The notes beneath the pieces were generated by a model. It worked only from the letters and a program-made list of their open reading frames with translations, was not told the origin of the DNA and did not search any database. 64,000 bases of DNA from contig OZ025213.1 of assembly GCA_964019055.1 (NCBI GenBank), forward strand, positions 6,374,472 through 6,438,471, read 5' to 3'. Of this stretch, positions 31,101-43,800 are shown piece after piece (within the stretch, counting starts at the first letter, position 1; the number at the start of each line of letters is the position of its first letter). The DNA comes from Anthopleura xanthogrammica. Its lineage: Eukaryota > Cnidaria > Anthozoa > Actiniaria > Actiniidae. A program made the position numbers and the translations under genes.

Positions 31101-32395
31101 TTCTGAATAACTTTTCTATGATATCACTCTATTTACCATAATCAAACACTTTTAATTAGTGCCTGATTAACACATGTCACGCAATGCTGCATAAGAATAG
31201 TCAATATTATATGTAGTCAGACTTTGAACCACTTCTCTAAATGATGCAAGGAAATTACTGTGAATTTACTGTGAATTTACTGTGAATGAATAATGCACAT
31301 TTGAGTCTTAAGTCTGTAGTCTAAGTTGCTTGGGCTGTATTGAACAAGGCCTAAAGATGCAGCTTAGCTTCTTCAAATGATTTGGAAATATAAATCAGCT
31401 GTGAAAGGACAAGCACTCAAGGGAATTAGGGTTTATAACGATATGGGTGACTCTAATTATGATTGCTAAAGAGATATCTAGCTTTGAAAATGATAGGTTT
31501 TTGAACATGTATGATGTGTATCATATCGAAAATTCACACATTCAAGCAATGATTATTTTAAATGAATCATTATTTTAACACTTCAGTCAGGTACCCTTCT
31601 AACCAGGCATCAGCTTATATCCATCATGATTAATTTAATCACAGATTCTTGCGGTTTAGCTATTAATATTAGCCAACTAGAAAAAATATATTGGAAATAT
31701 CATACCAGCCTAACTAATATATATTGGACTCCATGTATTTGTAGTGCAACCACTGGCAAAACCACTCCCTGATTCTATTACAGTGATAAAATCACTAGGA
31801 GATAGAAAGAAGGAATCTGATTTTACAAAATGGTAGTATTTTCAGAAATGTCTCATTTTCAACTGCAGATTGATGTGTATATCCTGATATACATAAGTTG
31901 TATAAACTGAAAGGGGAAAATATAAAAATATATATTATAATTTCAAAATTTATTTATCTGAAAATATCAGATTTTTTTTGAGATATAATTTACAATATAT
32001 TGGATAGAAGATAAATACTAAAAACTGTTGGTTTTTGGAGCTAAATAGCAAAGAAAGGAAAGATCATTATTATGTAAATAATTGTTAGTACATTGTACAA
32101 AATCTAATGAATATTAACATGGGTTTGTTTGGGTAGTACGTACCAGACGTGTCACATCATATTTGTCACACCATTCACAAGCAAAGCAAAATTCAAATAT
32201 ATACTAAAGTATTTCCACCAAATTATATATGTAAATAAAATACAACTAAAATCCAAATTATTTCTCCTAAAAATTCCCTTTATTATCATACACTAGCGAT
32301 GAATTTTTTTTATAATTCGGTTTGTTTTTCTTGACCTATCACAGTTTTTTATTTTTGGGCTCCCTGCGGGTCATAGGCTATCTGAGCCCGTTTAC
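31101..32395. other. AT-rich intergenic sequence
   Basis: Contains a triple repeat of TACTGTGAATT (31256-31285) and otherwise unremarkable AT-rich sequence. No gene seen. Confidence 0.5.
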
Positions 32396-32653
32396 ATGAA
32401 TCCATTATTACCCTCCACAAAGACCGAGACAGCGCCTATTAATAATTGTGTCTTCGAGAAGGTTCCTAAAAAAGGCTACAGGTTTACTAACTTCTGGAGC
32501 AGGAAGAAGACTATTAAATCGCTCACCTCAAATAGACAAGAATCTTCAACGAGAAATTTTGAACTTCGTCTAAAAGGTAACAAAAAGCTCAACAAAAGGC
32601 GCAACTTTGATATGTTTTACGACGATCGAGATCAAATCGTTTATTTGCCCTAG
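32396..32653 (+). CDS. Small basic hypothetical protein
   Basis: An 85-codon frame rich in Lys, Arg and Asn (MNPLLPSTKTE start), richer in G+C than the sequence around it. No domain, signal peptide or membrane segment is recognised. It could be a real small gene or exon, or a fragment of a decayed element; there is no splice or conservation evidence. Confidence 0.3.
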   Translation: MNPLLPSTKTETAPINNCVFEKVPKKGYRFTNFWSRKKTIKSLTSNRQESSTRNFELRLKGNKKLNKRRNFDMFYDDRDQIVYLP

Positions 32654-32991
32654 GAGCCCTCTTTAGAAATGCTGTTACTGTATTTCTTCTACCTGCTTAT
32701 CTTATTCTTGAATCCCTAATTAATAATTTCACTGCAAGCTTAAAGTTAGCAATTTTTTAACAGTAAAAGTTCCGAACGCGCGCTCTGTAGTAAATTCACA
32801 CGTTTTCAATATATGCGAACCCTACAAATGCAAGGCACGGTAAACATTGAGGTTCGTAAAATATGTTTATCTTTCTGACACGGAACCAGCAAACCCCTTA
32901 ACTATTCAATCTCATGTGCTTTTATAAATTATCAATTTTTCTCATGCGTAAATATACATCTTGCTTGTGGTTTTTTAGTGTACTATCGATC

Positions 32992-33201
32992 ATGAATGTT
33001 CTGTGGGCAATCATCTGGTTTATTGTACTTTGGTTTCTCGCCTGGCCTGTTGGCTTTTTCTGCGCTAGTTGGTACGTCTGCTTTTCTCCATTTGAAGCCT
33101 GCATTGATGCCATCAAGGGTCTTACAGAACTTCTAATGAAAGGCGTTCAACTACCCCTAGAAGTAGCGAAGCACATGGTCGAAGGGAAATCTGGATGGTG
33201 A
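32992..33201 (+). CDS. Small membrane protein of 69 residues
   Basis: The frame MNVLWAIIWFIVLWFLAWPV starts with a strongly hydrophobic segment, followed by GFFCASWYVCFSPFEAC and an amphipathic tail ending VEGKSGW. A 3' splice site (GGTTTTTTAG, ending 32978) lies 13 nt before the ATG, so a non-coding exon probably lies upstream. AATAAA words occur near 33309 and 33478. The compact conserved-looking Cys/Pro-Phe pattern suggests a real small membrane protein. I recall similar short proteins in invertebrates but cannot name a family. Confidence 0.6.
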   Translation: MNVLWAIIWFIVLWFLAWPVGFFCASWYVCFSPFEACIDAIKGLTELLMKGVQLPLEVAKHMVEGKSGW

Positions 33202-36200
33202 AATGGTGTCTTGTGTACCAGCCTCGGATTGTGTGTGTTGGTGTAGCTACTGTATAATTTTCTCAATTAATAAGTCTTTATGATAATTTTCTCATCCATT
33301 TCGTGAAAATAAATATTTTTTTTGTAAAGTACATAATTTTTTAGGCCTAATTTTGAAATCATTGCCCTTTTATTGTTTGTAAATCTCTGTTACCAAAACA
33401 AAAGTAAGTCACGTACAACTTTAAAATCTGAATTATTAGAAGACCCAGCTGATGTGAGTAAAATCTTGGAGTGTTCAATAAACGATTTTGTTGAAGTTTA
33501 TCTTTTTCTTTCGTGCTTGCGTTTTATGTTTTAGCGCTTTCCCTTCAAACAAGTTACTTTATCCACGCTTCGTTTGCATAAAGCCAAGTAAAGCCAATAT
33601 ACTGTTCTTTTGTTCAGCTGGATTCAAAGCATAATGATCTTTGTAACTTAGCATATTGAAGAGGTGACGACCATTCACTTCAAATATGTTACTAAAAGGT
33701 CTAAAAGTAATAATTTATCGATCGTTAAAGACGATTTATGCTTGCATGCAGCCCCATGCAGCGCAAGATCGGGATACTGATCCCGGTGGTCGGTGCTGCG
33801 GTCGAAGATTTGGTCATTTCGGTATAAGCAGGTGTGAGCCGATTTATTTTACTGGTTAGCGGATGTTCGTATTGCGCATGGTTATTGGGAGGCGGGAAAT
33901 TTTTGAAGGAAAACATTTCAAAAGAATTTCTCATCTCTTAACCTGATTTTCCCCCGGAAAAAATTGCTATAATAGAGTATTTAAATAACAAACATTGTCT
34001 TTGGCCATTATTTTATTCAAGACGATACCTAATAACTTCGCAAAAGTGGTTCTTACGGCTCAGTGGCGGGATGATAAAGACCAGAAGGTGAGAAGGTTTC
34101 TTAAATTAAGCTTACTGTATATGCTTATTATTTTGAATCAGATTTTGTTTTAGTTTGTATTGAAATAATTATTTAGAGTTCAGTTTGTAATATTGGTTAC
34201 TTTTTGAAACTTTAAAGACAAATTAGTTATTGTATTTGACTTCTGATTCCAGGAATCGGGGAAAATTAAGAATGGGAATCAGCAGAAGTTTATAACGTAT
34301 GGACTTCTGGAATCAGGGATTTCATCCGGGGGGAGGGGTGGGGGTGGACTCCCTGTCCCACAACAACAATTTATTTACAAAATATGATAAAAATTAATTT
34401 AAAATAATAAAGGTACTGGCCCTAACAAATAACTTAAAAGCTAAAGATCAGTTAGGACCAAGTCACAGGTATTGATTTAGAAACAGTAGATGGGGCACAC
34501 ACACTTACACACACACAACACACACATACATGCACATGTTATTATTTTAGAAAGATAAGTGATAAATATAGAGTAAAGAGGGGGAGGAATCTATCTATAA
34601 TCCTACTAGTGGACCATAGATATACTATTTTTTATATAGTTTTTTTAACAGAAAGCAAGAATTTTGTGGCAGCTAATTTATACGATTTAACAAATTCACT
34701 TTTAACTCTCTATTTAAGATTTTTGAGGCTAGTATTTTTTATGCAACCATAAAGAGAATTTCAAATTGTTGGTCCTTTAAATCTAATGTTAAATTTGCCA
34801 TAGTTAGTTCTTGCTTTGGGTAAGTAAAAGTCCTGTTTGCACGGTTGCGGATCATGTATTGTATTTGTGAATTTTGTTAACTGGCATTAGAAAATTAGAA
34901 GGCAAAATGTTACCTTTAAACTTACAGCTGTTATACCTTTAAACATAAAAAATGCAGTGCAATACTCTACAAGATCATGCAACTTGATCATACAACATGA
35001 TTTGTCAGACATGAGTCGTATGGCAGCTGCTCCTTCAACTTAATCACGTTGAGCTGCGTCCTTCGTAATTCAGCTCTTCAGTTGCAAGCAAGGATGATTA
35101 GTCCCTCCAAAACTTGATAATATTTAGATTCTCAAATAAGGGGGGCTTGAATGGGCATCAAATGGAGAAAAAATAGTAGGGTTATATATCAGCGGTCAGT
35201 TTTGAAGACTGCCCCTAAAAGGTATGCATAATTAATTAAAAGAAGCTGTTGAAGCTATGTAAAAGATGATTAAGTGTCTAATTGTTTAAAGCTTAATTTT
35301 TTTATAAAAAAAAACTGGATGTAAACTTTAAACTAAAAGATTGAGTTAAAGAAAGAGAAATTTTGATCTAGAGATATCTTTTCATAATCAAAGTTTTCAC
35401 CTAATACCAGGACTCCCTCACGTACAGTAGTAGACTGGCACCCCTCCTCTTCTGGAGGGGGTTTGGGGGTTTTTCTACAGGTTCTTTTGTTTTGAGTTAG
35501 GGGTACGATCATATGCCATACAAACATATAGTACTGATAACAAGAGCCAGGAAAAAGTTTTAATACAAATATTTTTATTCTCATTTAATGCTTGACAGAA
35601 TAGACACTTAGAATAACCCTTAAATTATTTCAAACTCTATAATATCATTCATATGGTATATATCATATCTCTCTTCAATATTAATGCCTATATGCATACC
35701 AAATATGTGCAATACAAAGTTTATAAACATCTAAATCAATAATCAACATACTGTTTTCCCATTTCAGACCGACTCATTCTATAGAGTATCATTTCTTTGT
35801 TTAATGGTTAAGCAACAGAAGACACATGAATATTTCTGGACTTAATAATGGCTGGTCAGTTGCTGGTAAATTCAATGTTCTGGTCAAAATGACCAGTAAT
35901 GCAAAGCTTACACCAGACTGTAAGCTCTGTCAGATGACCAGTCATTATTCTAAGCCCTGATATTGATACAACTCAAACAAAGAATCTTATTTTCAAGAGG
36001 ATGACACTGAAATGGGAAAATATTATGTCTCGGTGCATGGATGTTCATTAATAAGTCTTTAGTTTAGTACTAACTGTATTTAACATTATTTTTTTGTAAA
36101 GAGTAATTATAGCATTAAAACAATGATGCTTATTACAAGGAGAATAAAATCCTTTGTTTAATCTCTTTAAACTCATCCTAACTGAACTGTCTGTTACTCT

Positions 36201-36280
36201 GTTACACATTGTTAAGGTATTTAAAATGGTTACTGTATAGTTTACATCATGGTCCATAAAATCATTTTTTGTAAAGCTGG
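33202..36280. other. Intergenic, repeat remnants
   Basis: Holds a palindromic GATCGGGATACTGATCCCGG word near 33767, a G-rich patch at 34320-34350, a CA-rich patch at 34490-34535 and short inverted elements near 35850-35960. No gene recognised. Confidence 0.4.
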
Positions 36281-36287
36281 CTATTAA

Positions 36288-36490
36288 GCCCGTGTCACAC
36301 GCTACGATTTCTCGTGCAACTTGTGTCGCGAAAAAAATTGTTGCAGGTTGCAGAAACCATGTCAAACGCACGATTTCGGTTGCAATTTGCCTTGCGAAAA
36401 AAAGTATAATTTGCAAGTTGCACGCGTAATTTGAATCAATGGTGAATAAAGGATTGGCTTGCATGAGAAATTGTAGCGTGTGACATGGCC
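36288..36490. mobile_element. TTAA-type short inverted-repeat element
   Basis: Ends GTGTCACACGCTACGATTTC and the inverse GAAATTGTAGCGTGTGACA, flanked by TTAA (36284-36287) and TTTA (36491-36494). The interior has repeated TTGCAACTTG-like words. Confidence 0.7.
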
Positions 36491-37439
36491 TTTAGTGGTA
36501 ACAAATTTGTTAGATCTTGGTACTCAAATCTATCAAGGTACCATCATATCATAATAATAATACATGTACCACTTCTTGAGATATTTTTTTCTTTGGGTAC
36601 ATGTAAGATTGGCACAGGTTGGAAAGTGAATAACTTAATATATTGTATAATAATTGAATATCTTGAGATACATATTATTAGCATTGGAAAGTGTTTCTTG
36701 ACAAGGTAGAGCAATTTTACTTACTGTAAAACAAAAAATTATTTGTTAACATGTACTGTAGTAGTCAAATAGACACAAAACAATGGAAATAAGATCTACT
36801 AACATCTACAGTGTATATTAGTTTACTAACTATTTTATGGGTTTAAGTAAAACCACTCTAGATGTTACCTTTATTAGCAGAAGACATGGAGTAAGATTAC
36901 TATTGTAGATAATTTAGCCAAAACACAAAATAAGTGACTGAATGTGTATGTATAAACATTTATTTGGAACCTATGTCTTAACAACAGATGTGCTGCATTT
37001 GAGTTAGCCAAGCTTTTGTGCAAAATATTTGCAAACTTGCATACTCAAAAATGCAGCCTTAGCTTGTTGAGTACCTACATGCGCTACAATATTAAGAGTA
37101 GGATGAAGATATTTTTACCTTACAAGACTGAAAAATCGTTTATAATGCAAAATAATTTAGAAATCATGAATTTTCAATGTGTTTAAATCAAAGTGTCTAT
37201 CTCAGATACAACTGGCATAATAATTATTTGGCTATGATATTGGATGAAATAGTGGCTTAATTCACATCCCACTTACTTGCATACCAAACAAAATGGGATA
37301 TGAATGGTGCCTTAAAATAACAATAACAATAAACATGTATGCATGAGAAAGGAAAAACAGCTAGACTGCAAAACCTTGGTCTTCCACTTAATTGCCATCT
37401 GAACTGAAAAAACATTCATATGAACAAATGTGTAATAGC

Positions 37440-37569
37440 TAGACCCCTTGCACTATACTAATTCCCTATCGGAGGGTCAACCCAAAACAGTTTTCCTCTT
37501 TTGGAAGCATTTCTTATGTTTCAAATGTTTTTCACTATTTTGACCCTCAGAGTGACATCAAGGAGTCTA
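37440..37569. mobile_element. TAGACCCCTTG-ended short element
   Basis: Left end TAGACCCCTTG, right end CAAGGAGTCTA, with GAGGGTCAA and TTGACCCTC-like inner inverted words. Related fragments (AGACCCCTTGCA, GCAGCTCAATTTGGAGGAC) occur at about 22440 and 27520. Confidence 0.5.
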
Positions 37570-37820
37570 TAACAGCCTTTTTTAACTCATACACAACTTT
37601 AACTGTTAAAAATCAGTCAGATTTGTAACAAAAATTTGTAACAAAAATTGACAGTTTTTTGTATTTACTCTGCATAGATGTAAAATGGTCATTTAACCAT
37701 ATCTTTTAATGTCTTACTTTAGAAAGATAAAATTCTCTTTTTCTGTTGGTTTGCTGCTAGTATGTAATACTTTAATTTATAATAATGTCCTGATAATGTT
37801 CTGGTCCGATCCATGTGGAA

Positions 37821-40800
37821 TCAGCTTGCAACCTGAGGTTTCGATTTCTTTAAATTTACTTTCATAAATTCTGGTTTTAAGTCTTCAATGTTCTTGCTTT
37901 GCTCTTCGTTCTGTGAGAGGAATATGCAATTTCAAGGCTGTCAGATGGAAGCAAGCTTTGAAATCATGAGTGTGTGTTTTTTGTTTCTTAATTCTCCCAA
38001 TGAAAGTGAATCAGGGGGTATTATTACAGGTGTAGTTGGTAGTAGTGCACTCGCCTCTCACCTCTGGCATCTCAGATTCAATTTATAGACTTGGCATAGC
38101 ATTGTGAATAGAATTTGTTGTGTCTTTTAGTTGATTTGAGGGATTTTCTGGGTGCTCTGGTTTTCTTTTCTCAAAAAGAGGGGGGCAAGGGGAGTTTGAT
38201 TACCACAAAACCACACAGAAAAAAGTTAAAAAAAAACAGGCAATACCACAACACTTGCCGCAGCCTTGCATTTAATTAAACAGAACACTGTTTTTCACTG
38301 ATTACTGCAGCCTAAGATTTATGATAACCACAAACCGCGTAATCTTATCAAGCCACAATACTCAAGGTTAAAAATTACTGTAAAACCACACCAAAAAATA
38401 AGGCAATACTGCATCACCACAAACCCATACATCCCCCTCCATAAAACCCAACAATGATACTAAATTCCCATTCAAACTGTGAGTTAGACACACCCTAGCT
38501 GACTCAGATCAGCCCAGAGGGTATTTCAGTGAGATCAAGTGTTTTATTATACTTGTCTTACCTCCAGTTTCTTGGAAATAATCTTTAGTTTCGCTGCTAA
38601 TTCTGTCTCGTTTAAAAGTTCTTGTTCTTTTGCTGTCTTTTTATTTTCAAATTTTTCCCATGTTTTAACAAGCTCTGGTCTGCCCAACTGTATGCCTCTG
38701 TGTTTAGAAAGCAATGCCAGTTAAAATATTAATGCAGTACAATATTATTTTTAATTAACAACAGTACATGTATAGTAGAAGTTAAAAGAAACAATAAATA
38801 TAGAGTTCCCTGGGGCAAAAAAAAAATTGGTCGTTTCCCAAAATCAAAACCCTAATAAGGGGTTTCAATACATGTAGATGGCAGCTACCGGCAGTCGATC
38901 ACCAGTTACTTACCTTCATACCGCCGGCTATTTTCAGGTTTCAAAATAATGGCCAGTCATATGCCGATCAAGATGTCCGGCGTATGATTTTTTTTTTTAA
39001 TTAATTAATTTTTTTTTCAAATATGACCATCAACATGTCCGTTCAAAACCGTATTTTACCAGTCAAGTACCACATTGACCATTGACTGGCTGTTATTTTG
39101 AGCCCTGATTTTACGAATCAGTCTTGATAACTACTGTATGAAGTAATATTAGTAGAAACAGACGCCTACATTTGAATCCCAGATATCTGTCTACTTAAAA
39201 TATTATTGAAACCCTAGGCCTGCTAACAAGAATCGGAACTTACCTCTGTTGGCTGAATTTAAGGTCTTTCTGTAGTTTAGTTTGTTCTGTTGTTCGGTTA
39301 TCTGGTCGAGTCTTTTTTCTTGAATGTGTTGGACTGTCGTCTTGTGGATTTTTAATGTAATCTTCTGGAGGGTAATCGGGATGATTACGTCCTGTTGAAA
39401 TAATAACACATAAATGTAGCTTTAGATAATTGATAATTGGCTAAATGCGAGTTAAAAAATACAAATATCGAGTGAAAAGAAATTGAACTTGCATTTTCAA
39501 GCTAGTTCTCTCTTTAAAAGAAAATGATTATAATACACTGTACATGTATACAAAGAAAAATAAAGTCTTTGCATTCGCTTCAATCGATTTATCTTGTAGC
39601 TGCTCAATGTACAAGATAAGTAAGTTTATCTTGTCATTAAAAACATTGAAATTCTAACCCTGGTAGGTAGCTAGTAGGTAGCTAGTTACAGACCATTTAA
39701 TGGTCGAAAATTACAAAATGTATAAAATGTACCTTAAAAACCTTAGAAACACAAATTACAGTAGGTACTGTAAATCCCTGTGTTCAACTAATGGCAATTA
39801 AACTAATGATGTATGTATTCTTTTATCCATTAACTATATTATAATCCCCTTTAAATTTTTTGTATATTTTTTATATTCATTCCTTCACCATTCATCCATT
39901 TAATCCTTTTATTGTGCATGTTTTTGTAACATGTTTCAATTACTGTAAGTACAAATGCTTCAAAATAAGTAATTCCAAAGAAACTTTGTTGGCAAATTTT
40001 GAATTTTTGCTTCCTAGACTGTTAACAGTCCCTCTTTTTTTCTCAAAACTCAGTCAAGTTTTTTTTTTGTCTTGGAGATCGATGCTTTGAGTGGAAAAAT
40101 ATAGGAAAAATAAAAAGTAAGGCAAAAAAGAACAGGGGGAAATCTAACTTGCGTCTATAGGTTCCTATGCAAATTGGTAAACACATTGGAACCCCAGTCT
40201 TTTATGCCTTCAAGCCAGCCTTCAATAAATAAATTATGAACTTCCTGGGAGACCACTGCATTGTTTCATAGTATAATCCTTTGTGAGATAAGGGATAAAT
40301 TTTGTTCTAACATATTTCTCACATTTTGTTCTACTGTATATTGGACATCGGAACTTAGGATTGCCCACTGGTGAAAAGTAATGCAAAACACTATAAAAAT
40401 GTATTTTTCAAAATAGCCATTACACATTACGAATATAATAACCTCTAAACACTTCCCTTCTGACATATATTATTTTGCCTGTGATTTCCTTTCTATTCCA
40501 AAACCATAGGTCGAAATAATATCAATATGTTTAAAGCACTAGAAATCCATTTACTGTAAGATAATAACATTTTTTATCAATACTATTTCAATTGATATTT
40601 GTTTTGAATATCTTAATAGTACAAACATGTATAATTAACTAGACCCATATATATAACACAGAATACTACAACACAATGCAGACCTCTTTGTAGGGTTAAT
40701 TATAATAGCGAAGCACGCAGATGACGTCTGAGTTTAAAAGTTATTCTTAGCATTCTTGCATTTAAAACAAAAGAAAATGACTATTTATGAATCCCTCAAG

Positions 40801-43800
40801 ATTCAGTGTTGGTAAACTTGTTTGTCTGGGTTTTGGTCTACTAATAGTAACTGAACGCTTCGCTGTTAGATTCTGTCTACAGAAAAACAAGGCAGAAAAC
40901 TTGATGAACTGACGAACAAGACAGCAATTAAGTGCATTATTATTGTCATGGCAATAAATAGGCTTAATAGTGAACAGTATGTTATTAATTTTACCTTGTT
41001 GAAACAAGGGTGTGCCAGTCTGACTGTTTACTCATGAATAGAAAACATAATTGAAATACAATTTTAAGCAAATTTTTAAATTCAAGATAACTTTATTCTT
41101 TAAGAAAATGAGAATTTGTTTTACTTTTTTGCTGTACCGGTATTTCATTTTGATGTATTTTAGAATTTTTATATATCATTCAATTTTGATTTTGGGATGT
41201 TGTTTATGCTACAAATGTTTCTCCAGTGTTTTATGAGTTTAGCATCACTAACAATTTATTGTATATACGTTTAAAATTACTGAAGTGGAAAGAAATTGTT
41301 TTCAGAACAAATATAAAACGTACATGATATCATAAAACCACCCACGATACTAATGTTATGAATTTCTTAAAAATAATAAGTACTTTTGCTGTGAAACCAT
41401 ATTTTAGATCATTAAACTCTTCACTTTCATCTTGTTATGGAAGAGCTGAAGAATACTTAATGCAATTTGAATTTCAATTGTATACTGGGCGTATATATAA
41501 AGAGTCTCTTTATCTAAAAATAAAATATAATTCTTTATTAAAATGGATCTATTATACTCACCTAAGTTTGGAACTTCTTGTGTTTTGGCTGTAAGTTCGC
41601 AGAGAGCATCCATCTTGATGTTTTTTTCTGGTTGTGGTGGTTCGGTTTCCATGTATTCTAATGTTATCGGATCAACAAGAGCTATACACTAAAAAAAACA
41701 ATCACCATGATATGATATTAGAATAATGATTTTTCTTGACATCTGGGTGTTCCCAGTATAGAATTGTATGGTTTCAATGTCCATTTCTAAAAGAATAACA
41801 GGACTTAATTTTTATGGTTTTTTGTTACACAGAAATATAACCAGCTCTTTCCAAAAAAACATACAATACATCGTACATTAAATTTGTATGAAAAGCAGAT
41901 GCCAGACAAAATATATATTATGTATATAATATAATTTTTGATCCGTTACCGATGGATAAATAATAAACTAGTATTATTTAAATTTAAAAAATCCTTGAAA
42001 ATAAAAACACAAAAAATAACTTACTTCAGGTGAAATTATACTCAGGAGTTCTATTTGCAAGCTGAGTCTTAAGGCAACTGAAATAACACACTAGCTTATT
42101 TATATAGACTGACCTTTTCATTTGAATACAGTTTTTTTTCGAGGTTCAAAATAAAGGAAGAAATTATATTAGAGTTCAGCATAAAAACAAAAGATTTAAA
42201 GTACTAGTCTTTTGATTGGACGGTTTGGAGTGGTGTTTTTCTCGTGAATAAAGAAAATTAATATTCGTTGTGGAAGTGCGTATAAATACAGAAAAATTAA
42301 TGACATGGCTTAAGTTGTCAAAAGGGTTTTGTGTCAAAAAAGGACATTTTCAATAGGATTCTGGAAAATGTGTTTGCCAAATATTACCACAGATCTTAGT
42401 TTTTTTATTAAATATTAAATATTTGAGACATATTCAAAATCCTAAATTTTAATAAAGGATTTTGACAAAGGCAAAAAACATTTGATTTGGGAAAAATGAA
42501 AAATGTGATGCCAGATCACAATTTAGCTTAAATGTTCGTATCAAAATAAAAAGCATTCTTTGAAAGATTCTAAACCATAAGCCGACCAACTTTTTTGGTT
42601 TATTTTTAAAAGTATCAAGTAAAGTTTTTGTTGCATAAGACCCTGAAACAAAAGTTGCAGAAAAGTGTTGAAAATAGAAGGGAAAAACTTATAACGGATA
42701 TGTTTAAAAAAATAAAACTCTTTAAAGACTAAAAAATGAGATCTTACAAGAAATAAGTGGTGCTTTGATATTTTCGTCAACAGTTAATGAAACCAGATGT
42801 CACTTCAAAAAATTTTTTGTTTTGGTTTTGTTGAAAAGAGTAATTAGGACCTTTGGAATTATTAACCTTAATCTTTATAAAACGGACTGATATATGCAGG
42901 TTGTTATCAGCTTAAAGGGATAACAAGCTTGTATTATATTTTACTTACATCATCAGGCAGATTCCTACTAATGATCAGTATTATTCTCTAAGAGATGTTC
43001 ATCAAATACTACTTGTACCTTGGTCAGTTATGCAAATGTTGTCCAGGTATAACAATATTGCATTATTTATAGATTTCAGTTTTTGCATGCACCTGCCCAA
43101 GACCTGTCCAGAAAATTACTATACTTGTCATCTTATTCTCTACTATTTCCTTCACTGGTAACATTATTTCTTTTGCAAATATACCGTGATGACTACAGCT
43201 TATAGTAAATGCATTTTCAAAGGGGAAAAAAGCAAAATGATCAAATTCTATATTCTCCTTTTTCGAGGGAAATGAAAAAGGGGTTGGGCTGGTAGATCGC
43301 TATCAGGAGCCACGATTCTTCTGCTAAATACTGAAACTTGATTGATTGCATGTGATACTTCCGATAAGCTTAACCTTAAAACCACCTAAACAATGGCAAT
43401 ACTTTGCACTGCCAAAACTATTACAGTCATGCCGAGTCATGCCACTATTAATTAATCATTCTAATTGGCTCGTAAACACTATACTATAAAAAGTTCACTC
43501 GCCAGATTAACCTCAAACAACGAACTACTAAACCACGAAACAAGTAAACAGCAAATGACAATTACATGACGTTTTATCTTAATGCATTTACAAGACAAGG
43601 AATATTATCTCTAGCATGAAAGAAAATAGTAACACGAAACCTTAAAAATAACTCAAGTATTTGAAAAATGAAAAAAATTAGAGACGATAAGAGATTTCAA
43701 ATGCAGAAGGAACGAAGGTCCTATTATTGTTGATAAATAGGGTTGCGTGCACCAAAATCCTAACATTACAGTATATATATTGGTAAATTCAAGATCAGAG

